The notes below the pieces were generated by a model. That model saw only the letters and a list, made by a program, of their open reading frames with translations. It did not search any database and was not told the DNA's origin. Made by a program: the position numbers and the translations under genes. This document shows, one piece after another, positions 48,246 through 57,519 of a stretch of 64,000 nt of DNA. Source of the DNA: Phallus indusiatus (taxonomy: Eukaryota > Basidiomycota > Agaricomycetes > Phallales > Phallaceae). Location of the stretch: assembly GCA_027605045.1 (NCBI GenBank), contig JAQFWX010000082.1, positions 91,819 through 155,818 on the forward strand. The letters are read 5' to 3'. The first letter of the stretch is position 1. Every line of letters starts with the position of its first letter.

Positions 48246-49755
48246 ATGACTGACATTGTTAACGAGGTTACCGCCACTGCTCAAGTTGCCCCCGAAGTCC
48301 AAGCTCCTGAAGAGTCAGTCACCGTAGAGGTTGCGACGGCTGTCCCGGATTTGGTTGAGGTTTCAGCTGAAGCCCAGACCGAAGCTCAAGTTTCTGAAGA
48401 CAATTCTTCACAAACACCCTACGTTGTTAACACAATACCCAGAGGTATTTCTGAAGAACGGAAAAAGCTTCTAGTAGAGGCTCCCCTCTCTATCAACCCT
48501 GCAACTCGCTTCCGTCAGCTTCTAGCGAGACCTGGTATTATTGTTAGTGTCTCTATTTCTGTTTTTCTTGGACACAGGATCAACGAACTGTGAGTTTAGG
48601 CAGCACCAGGTATCTGCGATGGTATCAGCGCTCGCTGCGCCTTAGAAGCTGGATTTGACTGCCTTTACCAAAGGTTAGGCCTTTTTTTATGATTTGTGTC
48701 TCTGCTAGAAAAAAAGTCACCTTACATTTACCTTCTTTCAAGTGGTGCTGCAACTACTGCGTCACGATTGGGCCAGCCCGATTTGGCAATCGCCACATTG
48801 AACGATTTTGTCCAATCTGCGCAAATGGTTTGCTCACTTTCCCCAACTACTCCCGTCATTGCTGATGCCGATACCGGGTAAGTAATTGAATTGACAGCTG
48901 ATGAGAATCAAATTTGCTGACACCACCTTTTGTTTGGTACAAGGTTCGGCGGAGCCGCTATGGTAGCCCGAACTATCTATCAATATCACAAAGCAGGCGT
49001 TGCTGCTTTGCACATTGAAGATCAAGTACAAACCAAACGTTGCGGACATCTTATGGGAAAACAAGTCGTTCCTGTTGAAGAATTCTTGATGCGTATCAGA
49101 GCCGCGGTCGCTGCCCGCGACGCAATTCCCGGTGGCTCCGATATCGTTATTATTGCTCGAACCGACTCAGCACAAGTCCTTGGAATGGACGAAGCTGTTC
49201 GTCGTTTGCAGTTGGCGGCGGAGGCGGGTGCCGATGCTGCATTCATTGAAGGCGTCAAAACCAAGGAGTTGCTAGAGAAAACAGTCAAGGCTTTAGAACC
49301 TACCCCTGTAAAACATTTTCCCGATATAAAACAGCCTCGGATAACTCATTTTTTTTTTCATCCCGACAGGTTCTCGTCAATGTCATATCAGGAGGTTTGA
49401 CTCCTTCATTCACCGTCAAGGAAGCCGAGGAGATGGGAGCCAAAATCATCAGTGAGCCATATTCCCTTCCTCACACCCCGTTCAACATTGACTTCATTTT
49501 TCAGTCTTCTCGTTGGTATCGGCTGTTGCTGCCGTTCATGGAATTCGGGCTGCCATGCAATCGTTGAAGAAAACCGGAACCGACTTTTCATCGGCACAAG
49601 GAATGGATCCTCGTCAATTTTTCCAAGTGATGTGAGTCATTAACAATCTCATATTGATTAGAGTATGGCGTTGATAGATTGATAACTATAGGGGATTGGA
49701 TCCGATTATCGAATTTGACGCAAAAGTTGGGTCTACAGCGTTTGCAGAAGTATAA
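48246..49755 (+). CDS. Isocitrate lyase/PEP mutase superfamily enzyme
   Basis: Carbon-carbon (or C-P) bond lyase of the ICL/PEPM fold. The catalytic core starts after residue ~75: APGICDGISARCA, then CLYQSGAATTASRLG, VIADADTGFGG (Mg-binding DxDxG), LHIEDQVQTKRCGHL (the KKCGH-type loop with the active-site cysteine) and VIIARTDSAQV. The C-terminal part reads LVNVISGGLTPSFTV and DPIIEFDAKVGSTAF. This is the short class of about 300 residues found in methylisocitrate lyase, carboxyphosphonoenolpyruvate mutase and oxaloacetate acetylhydrolase, not full fungal isocitrate lyase. I cannot tell the substrate. A 65-residue Glu/Val/Ala-rich N-terminal extension from ATG 48246 is not part of the fold; it is not a clear targeting signal. 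Six or so short introns. Oxaloacetate acetylhydrolase would produce oxalate. Confidence 0.88.
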
Positions 49756-50553
49756 GGGAAAACGTCTGTCTATCGGGACGGTCTTGGATTTATTAGACAG
49801 TAATAATAGACTTCTATGATAGTTTGTTTTTTTTTGTTCTGGTCTCATCTACGGATTAATAAGGATTATTTCCTGACGATCAACTAGTCTTGATGAGTAA
49901 GGATTCTGAGTATGGAAGAAATTTTTGCGGATCTTGTTTGAGCGGGAAGACCTGATAAGCTTGGCAATGAGTACTGAGTACTGAGTATTTACACGTAAGC
50001 ATATATGCACCGGACTTAGGTACGCATATTCTCGGAAGTATGCAGGTAGCTAGTATCACCTACATATCATGACACGCTGTTCCTGCGGTGGGCCGGCGGC
50101 CAATCAAATGCGCCTCTTTGTGAACATGATTGTAATTTAAGCAAAATCGAGGCACAAGAATTTCACTCAAATTACCGACTACGCTCAAGTTGATACTTAT
50201 TCATTTGTGTGCGGCGCTTTCGGAAAATCGGGATTTCATCTACTGTCTATCAAGCGCCATGTGCGTCTATACTTGATACTGAGTGTGACGCGTGACATCA
50301 CGCGACGTTCTGAAATCACTGTCATAAGCTTGCAGTTTTCATCACCTGAAAGGCATGGGGTTAGACTATATTTTTCCCTCCGTCCGACGTGTGGTCCTTG
50401 GGACATCTCCCCTGTAACTCTGTTGTTTTATCGTAATACTGTACAAAGGTGCCAAAGTTCTCCTCGAATCGCGAGGGTTTTTTCCTTTTTCTTTCAATTC
50501 TTCACTTCTGTTGTCTTCGCATGCTGACTCGTCCTTTTTTTGATCGGACTTAG
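49756..50553. other. Intergenic
   Basis: 3' region of the lyase gene and promoter of the J-like gene. Contains a short direct repeat, GAGTACTGAGTACTGAGTA (49969-49987). No gene seen. Confidence 0.5.
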
Positions 50554-51234
50554 ATGTCATTCATCGCCACCGAACCTCGGTTTGTCGACCCTCAGCCTGA
50601 TCGACACGATATTGAGGATGCCGCACGCAAGTTGCAAGAAAGCTGCCGACGTCTTCAAGATATCCTTCGCAGACGTGAAGAAGAGATGCGGCTATGGGAG
50701 GATGAAATGTGGAGATTCGAAGAAGATTTGAAGCGAGCGCTGTATGAAGAGCTTTCTGCATGGAAGAAAGGATATACCAATAATGATCCTGTTCCGTCTT
50801 CCGCTCCTCCCGCTCCCGCTTCGATTACTCCCACTCCTGCTCCTCCTAGCAAAGTTTCTTTCACCGATGCGTGGAACGCTTACGAGGAAAAATGGCGGAA
50901 TATACAATTCATATCCAACGGGCTCACGTTCGCTTCTATCCCATGGCCTGTTGTCACCCCCATTTCTATTCCGGAATCCCTGAATTTCCACTCGATTTCT
51001 CAATTTATCCTTTATCCCGATCGCTCACGGACCGAGCCCCCGCGCCGTCGAATTCTGGCTGCCTTACGTAGATGGCACACCGATCATTTCGACACCAAAA
51101 TCTTGCAAAAAGTCATCGAGCAAGATCAGCGTGCCGTTAAGGAAGGTGCAGGCAGGGTTGTGAGGTGTTTGAATCGTATGCTAGAGGAAGAGACGTTCAA
51201 CGCGAATATTTTTCAAGGCTTCGACTTGGAGTAG
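50554..51234 (+). CDS. J-domain-like protein of agaricomycete type
   Basis: Intronless 226-residue protein of no characterised function. The N-terminal 75 residues are charged and heptad-like, rich in Arg/Glu/Leu (AARKLQESCRRLQDILRRRE), predicting a coiled coil. A Pro/Ala/Ser linker follows (SSAPPAPASITPTPAPP). The C-terminal domain has WNAYEEKWRNI, then LTFASIPWPV and RILAALRRWHTDHF; the last phrase resembles the RWHPDKF helix-loop of DnaJ J-domains, with HTD in place of HPD. Proteins with this layout seem common in mushroom genomes, from memory. Its J-like motif lacks the proline of the essential HPD, so canonical Hsp70 stimulation is doubtful. Confidence 0.72.
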   Translation: MSFIATEPRFVDPQPDRHDIEDAARKLQESCRRLQDILRRREEEMRLWEDEMWRFEEDLKRALYEELSAWKKGYTNNDPVPSSAPPAPASITPTPAPPSKVSFTDAWNAYEEKWRNIQFISNGLTFASIPWPVVTPISIPESLNFHSISQFILYPDRSRTEPPRRRILAALRRWHTDHFDTKILQKVIEQDQRAVKEGAGRVVRCLNRMLEEETFNANIFQGFDLE

Positions 51235-51907
51235 ACACGCGTCATGAAATTTTCTTATTTGTGTCATTAATTACGCCACCTTTTTTATCAAGGGTTTTGA
51301 ACAAGAGCCGTGTCCGTATTATTAACATACCGCCAGCTCAGGGATCGAAATGTTCAACGAACAGTACTTGTGGGGTTCCATTGAGATCAGAATCGTCTTC
51401 CGCTCCCCTCGAGGCATTATCTTTTGGTGAAAGTATGTCATCTTATCAGCCCGTCATGAATCCAGCAAGGAATGAATCGTAAGAAGCATCAGTGCGTATG
51501 TATGTGGATATATACTAAGGTGAGCAAGTATTGTCACTGCTTTGAATGTTTACCACGTCAGACAGGTTCTCGCCTGTAAGATTGACTCAAGCCATGGATT
51601 GAATACAATATATAAGATATATTTAAGATATATGATATATCTTGACGTGTCGTGGCCACGTGACCGCGCGCCTTGATTACGACCCTCGAATCAAGCCTTG
51701 GGAAACTTCAGGCCTTCAGGATTTGTTCCTATAGATAGCCATACAGATGGGACACTGAGCGGCAGATGCGAAGCGTAGTTTCGAACGCTGGGAAATTCAT
51801 GACAGCGTGAGTAAGGCCGTCCCCGGATAGGGCTCTGCTTCCTGCCAACACATCGACCCCATCCAAACTTTGCTCATCACTGGTGATTTTTTGCTGCTTC
51901 AATCAAA
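51235..51907. other. Intergenic
   Basis: Contains an AT-rich inverted repeat (51625-51643) and a CACGTG box (51657-51662) within a GTGGCCAC/CACGTGAC cluster, about 250 bp before the acidic-protein gene. No gene seen. Confidence 0.5.
51625..51643. repeat. AT-rich near-perfect palindrome
   Basis: AAGATATAT and ATATATCTT arms of 9 nt around a single G, preceded by another TAAGATAT copy. It could form a hairpin or be a promoter element; a TATA-type role is possible but it lies about 265 bp upstream of the next ATG. Confidence 0.5.
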
Positions 51908-52522
51908 ATGGCAGACGTCGTCGCCCCAAAACGAAAAGCTAGTGAACTTGAAGACCCATCAGCTACAGTTGACGGCGAAAACGGCTTGAATAAACGGTCC
52001 GTCTTGTTTTACTTCTCGCAAAGACAGTAACACCAATGCACGGCGTTGTCAGCGCAAGAAAGGCTACGGAGGAAGCGGACGAAACTGTCGAGGGTACTTC
52101 TAACAAGGATTCCGAAGATGGTCTTGAAGGTCCGTTTGTAGTTGAGGTTGGGGAAGCTTGGAAGATAAATGTAACTTTACTTCGTAGATGATCTGGCGAA
52201 CATAGAGAATGCCCCGGTTCAAATAAAAAGAGCTCGGGTTGATTACGCCGACCCGCAAGTTACTGTCGAAGACAACCAGAACGGGAATGATGAGGAAGGA
52301 GAAGATGACGACGATGATGAAGAAGACCAAGATGACGATGAAGAGGAGGAGGAGGAGGAGGAGGAGGCCGCTGATGAACAGCAGGCTCAGCCCGCCACCG
52401 GGAGTACCGCAGCTGCCTATCCCTATACTGCAGAGAATGGTATCAAAGGTGAACAAGCGAGTGAGGAAGGGGATGACAATGACAACGATAATTATGAAGA
52501 GGACGATGAAGACGACGAATAG
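51908..52522 (+). CDS. Small acidic, probably nuclear protein
   Basis: About 160 residues over three exons from ATG 51908. It begins MADVVAPKRKASELED, with a PKRK basic cluster that could be a nuclear signal, then IKRARVDYADPQVTVED. From there it is almost pure Asp/Glu (an uninterrupted acidic block at about 52300-52370), ending EEDDEDDE with TAG at 52520-52522. Such acidic proteins often bind histones or other basic partners, but the histone-chaperone CHZ motif is not seen and no domain is recognised. Introns at about 51996-52051 and 52130-52188. Confidence 0.75.
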
Positions 52523-52772
52523 GTGCTTTCTTATTTTATCCTAACTTATAAATGAAAATGGACAAACACGCGGTCTTTATGTTTACCAAGTGTCACCGCC
52601 CGACAAACGTCTTGGCTTACTTTTTCTTGCTCTGAGATTGAGAACAAAACTTTCCTTGTGATGTACCGCGTCGATAAGTATAGATTACAGTCAATTGTGT
52701 ATATAAATATGAGGTTGTCAGGATATGGGATGTGTTTGGATATGGTTCTTGCGCTCGAGAGAGGAAAGCCAT

Positions 52773-55663
52773 TCAAAGCTTGGCGGGGAATCCTAGTGAA
52801 TTTTGTCCATGTTCGAGAATCGGTTTGATATACTCCTGTAATGCAGTCGGCTTGTTTGACCTTGTAGGAACGACGAACAAATCTACCTTGTAACCTACGA
52901 CCTCTGTCTCGTTCAACGGGTCTACCTGTGCGCTATCCCAGAGGTTTTCATAGACCCTTCCATCCCTAACGCCGAGTGCACTGATTTGAAGTCGATTAAG
53001 TTCTGTAAACAACCAGATCTGGCGCAGACATGCCTATTAAGTTCCCAATCCGTGAACCCAAAGGAGTCTGTCAGTCCAATGGCTTCAGGTAATAGCTCTT
53101 CTTCCAGTTGCATTATGGCGCCGCGAAGCTCACGAGTGCAATCATGAGTGTGACTTTGACACTGAGGCAATTTATCTTGGGAAGGTGATACTGAGGGTAA
53201 TACCGTCTTCAGAGGAAGTAGATTGAGAGAAAGTAAATCAACAAGGGAGCTTTCAAGGGTCGTCAGAAGGTACTGGGAAGAAATATGAACCCAATAATCA
53301 GAAATAGTAGATAGTTAGCTCCTACCAGTCTGAGCAGACCGTAGATTTGATCGGCGCTCTTTGGCGAGAAATGCTTATCCATGCCTTTGATAAGCTCACC
53401 TACTTGTTGTGCAACAAATGCTTCTGTAATCGCACGGGAAACTCGCCAATCCGCCGAACCATCAGTCTCTTTGGCATGAATTCTCCTGATATGCTCATAT
53501 ACCATATGCGCGCCTCGTAGCTCAAGTAAATGAATAGCCCCAAACACGGAGAAAGGATCTGCGGGTGCTGATTGGGAAGAAAAAAGGTGTCGAAAGCAAC
53601 GCAAAAATGGCGGAAGAGATGCAACCGCGTCCGACGGAATGGAAGAGGAAAGGACGGATTGCAAGTTTTTCACAGCTGCTTGTACAACTTGTTGAACTAG
53701 GACGTAATTATCGCCTTCGTACCTTCATAACTATCAGTAATGTGTATAATGTCATATTCTTTTCCCCTACGTGTTGGAGGGAACCCATTGCGCCCATAGA
53801 TTGCCAATCCCGGCAGCAGCTGAAAATCCATGACCACCCATAGACCGTCGAGCTGTTTCGAGATCTTCCGCAGATATCGAAGTAACAAGAACTTTGAGAC
53901 CGCTAGATACAGCATGTGTTTCCGCTAGTAAAGTAATAGAGTCTTGAGACAACTGTGTAGCCATTTCATTATACAGTTGAATCTGGGCGGATCAAAATTT
54001 AATATGCAGACCCCTCGTATAAATTCAAGCAATAATACCATGGTACGTCCTATAAATATCCATACGTACGCTCGGGAAAGAATTGGAAGGAGTCTGTGGC
54101 ATGTCGATGGGTATGTGATGACCTGTCTTTCATGACCCCGAGGACCTCCACCTTGACGACGAACAGTGGCATATCGAATAGCGATGGTAATAGCTATGAC
54201 CAAGATAAGGACAAGAAATGGTAGCGGCAACTCATTGACAACCTTTCGCAGTAAACCAGCCGCCTTGTGAGATCAGTCTGTTTATCACGTTAGCAACTCG
54301 GAATTCAGGTAAGTAAAGGTTAATCCTTGCCTTGACCTAATGTAGACCATCTATATATTAAGTTTAGTTCCAGGACATTACGGGCTGCATTTGAGATCTT
54401 ACTCCACCATAACCAAGCTTGGCGTGTATAGGTTTATTATACTTCCCGTCCTGAGTAACGCTTGCAAACCTGGACAACATAGCAGACAAAGGTACTCGAA
54501 CACGATCCAGGCGCATAAAGCCATTATCAACAGCGGAGTGCGCACCGTAGGATTTGGAGCCTGTCAGCAAAGGTCAGCAACAGCAATAGCTAATAATAAT
54601 AAGTTCCACTGATACCGATATCGCCTATGGTGATTCCGGGCCGAACGGAATAATCATCTAATAAATATTCGAAACTTTGGGATTTATCCAAAGACGGAAG
54701 AGGTTCAACAGCGAACCTAAATTCCTAAGTTGCAGCAAGAACAAATGCGGTCCTTTGTCTCCTTCGGGGAGTACCAGTCGTGCTTGAATGACACAATGTG
54801 AAGCCGTTCTTGCTAAGCCACCGATCCACCATTTACAACTCTCTAGCCTAGGAGTGAATAATTCGAACTCTTGAGTCTCTGGGATATATGTCGCCGTGGT
54901 CTCCAGATGTGAGACCTGAGTACCGTGTGCTAATTACGATTTGTGAGTGTTTCGTTCATCTAAAATGAATTTACAAAGAGAAACACAACTAACCTAACTC
55001 TGTCTATAAGTTGTTACATGTGGGACAAATAGGACCCAATTGCATCGACTAAACATCTCACCTGGGCATAGGCTCCAATTATGGCACGAGCCATGGCTAG
55101 CTTCCCTATCGTATTAACTTGCTCAAAAGAACCTTGCGACAAGACGACAGGTAAAAACGCTTGGTATAAGTACAATTATTAATGTATACCATCTGCATTG
55201 GAAAATGCAGATTTTACCAGTAGAATGAAGGTTGAAACCGGTGCCCTCTTCCGACAGATTAAGGGCCTTATCGAATTCTATTTCAGACCAGTTATGCTTT
55301 TCTTTGAGTTCGACTAGCCGTTTGAACATGGCGAGTCCATTAAGATATCTTTCTTTTTTCCCCATATATAGCCTTGAACAAGATCGGTGAGATGACATCT
55401 GTTTTCTACGATGGAGGAAAACAGCCACCTTTTTTGCTTGTCAAAGATGGGGTCGTCAGAAAGGATCTGTATAAGTTTTGTATGGTTGTCCCATTCCGTT
55501 TTCCCGTCTAATTCCGCAGGCAGGAACAAATTGCATTAGAAGAGCTCGAGAAAGGCAAAAGGTGCGCCAGAGCTGTGAACCCACTCCATAGAAAATGCTT
55601 GACCTGGACGACGTCGATGGTTGCGCGCTCCCGCGCGAGCATCATGTCTCGCTCTTGAGACAT
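52773..55663 (-). CDS. POX1: Peroxisomal acyl-CoA oxidase
   Basis: FAD enzyme that catalyses the first step of peroxisomal beta-oxidation, producing hydrogen peroxide. The exons join from ATG 55663 (MSQERDMMLARERATIDVV) to KTEWDNHTKLIQILSDDPI, then LETTATYIPETQEFE, KWWIGGLARTASHCVIQARL, AHSAVDNGFMRLDRVRVPL and YATVRRQGG in the FAD- and substrate-binding region. The C-terminal domain ends GFPAKL at TGA 52773; AKL is a standard PTS1 peroxisomal targeting tripeptide. The motif usually written TELGHG is assembled from a 10-nt microexon (54994-55003) and reads TELAHG here. The first intron (donor GTGGGT, about 55492-55570) was inferred by frame. Neighbouring fatty-acid genes include the isomerase at 62 kb. 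Confidence 0.93.
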
Positions 55664-56520
55664 GTCTGAACCCTCAAGAGTTAACGACGACCGCGCTGTG
55701 GACGTTGAACTAAACAGTGCACCGGTGACGAGCGAGACGTGTGTGATCGCCGGTCAACCGGTCACGATCATTCTCACCGTCAGTTCTTACACTTCACCAG
55801 CTTCACCCGTCACGATGGCAATCTTAAAGCTTAAGCTGTAGCCCTCATACCCTGTCCTACGAACCTCTACGACACAGATGTCCAGTGCTACCAATGTCTT
55901 GTGTACTCGGCCACCTGCTCAGACTTGTTCTTTCTCAGGAGCAATGTGGAGTCGCCATGTCAGCTGCAATCATGTTTCCTCTCACAGGCTTTCCGATGTC
56001 TAACTATCATGTTCTATGGACATCCACTGATACGTCGGAACAGCATTTGCTGTTCGTTGCTGGTTGCTGGTTCACCGTTTATCAGGAAAAGCGGAATATG
56101 GTGTTGCCGGACAGTGCCTTAATCGAGATTCAAGCGTGCAAGCACATGACATTCTCAGGCTTGCGCTTAATATTATGATATTTTTCATTTCTGCGAATTC
56201 AGAACTATCGAGATTGATGACAGTCCCCGATTTTCTCTTCCAACCGATTGCGAGCCGTCCTCGAAACCATTATCTCCGAGTCGCAGATAAGCCGCCGGTA
56301 TCAAGAACAAAACGACAACAATACAGATAATTAGTGGATCTAAGACTGGCTCCACATAAACTATTGGACTAGCAACGTAGGTTCTTTTCAGAGGGTAAGA
56401 TTTCTCCACTACCTGAATCCTTTTCGGAAAATAACCTATGTAGGCTGCAAATCTGGAAAGCAAACGGGCATGTATACATATCAATAATACCGCTATGTTC
56501 ATCTTGAGTGTAGGAATTTA
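55664..56520. other. Intergenic, upstream of acyl-CoA oxidase
   Basis: Promoter side of the oxidase gene. Two overlapping ORFs of about 100 codons, one on each strand (55885-56178 + and 56185-56502 -), show no domain I recognise. The - strand one has a hydrophobic segment (ICIVVVLFLIPAAYL). I do not call either as a gene. Confidence 0.4.
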
Positions 56521-56525
56521 ATACA

Positions 56526-57111
56526 GTCGCGCCTCAAATCACCACTATCGCGAATATTTGAGGCTTCTTTTCGCAATTGCTGCGGATGGCAAGGCCATCA
56601 ATGCCAGAGCACGCTGGAATGAATTGGTAGGAAAAGAGGTAAGGATCCTTGGGAAAGAAATGGCGTAAATATTAATAGAACTTCGCTTTTCAAATGACTG
56701 GCAGATAAGGGGATGACACCAATTACCCCAATCGGACTTGAGAAATTGGAGTGGACGTTGGGACTAAGCCTGTCTGCTACTTATGAAGTTGATACTTGGA
56801 CCTGTTCTCAACAGAACTAGGAGCGATTAATGACCCATGGCTGATTGCAAAGAAGCTCATAGGCAGTAATGAATTAGGTGGTCTCACGCTCGACAATCGT
56901 CATTATATGCGTTCGCAAACACGTGAAAAAAGGAATTGCCCGACATAATGGGAAAGAACCCAAATGGAACCCAGAGACACGTAAACAATAAGGCCCTAAA
57001 AAGATTGCAAGAATAGAAGCATCGTTGAACCTTGTTTGCTATTTACTCGAATTAAATCCATGCTCAGACGACTATACATATCTCAAGGACGTGATTGAAC
57101 TTGGTGAGCAT
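56526..57111 (+). pseudogene. Decayed protein-coding gene, family unknown
   Basis: Successive stretches read like protein but do not connect. Frame 1 starts at about 56530 with HHYREYLRLLFAIAADGKA and then NARARWNELVGKEVRILGKE, ending in TAA. A second stretch follows, MTPITPIGLEKLEWTLGLSL, ending in TAG; then GAINDPWLIAKKLIGSNELG followed by GLTLDNRHYMRSQTREK, which shifts frame at an A-run near 56925-56935. It then continues IARHNGKEPKWNPETRKQ, an in-frame TAA, and PKKIARIEASLNLVCYLLEL. The stops and shift suggest decay, though some could be introns. No family recognised. It lies between divergent-facing acyl-CoA oxidase and the OPT gene. Confidence 0.4.
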
Positions 57112-57519
57112 ATATGGATTATGTGTCATGTATCTTCTCGATAAATTAACCTCGTTTCTTCAATATACTAAGGTTTTAAAGCAACAAACTTCAAATGGAA
57201 ATAGCAGCCTGTTCCGACAAATCGGACTGCGCACAAAAGGGAGCAGATGGATCTGGGTGCCTTTTATTTTGTTTATGGATACTCGTGATTGGATGGCAAA
57301 ATCATTCAGGTCAAGGAGTAATTAATACCAAAAGACCGACTTGGGTAATTTCTATTCACCGATCCGATTCTTGTGGATAACGTATCTATTCTGCGGATGG
57401 GAACTCTAGATGATTATTATCGCCGCTAGATGGTTTTTCTTGTGTATATATTCTCAGGGTTACTTCCTCAATTTTTTTCTCCTCGTGCTTCTCCTTGGCT
57501 AGCAGCTACTTCGTTGAGC
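57112..57519. other. Promoter region of OPT transporter
   Basis: No convincing gene. One weak in-frame ATG lies at 57430, upstream of the chosen OPT start. Confidence 0.4.
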
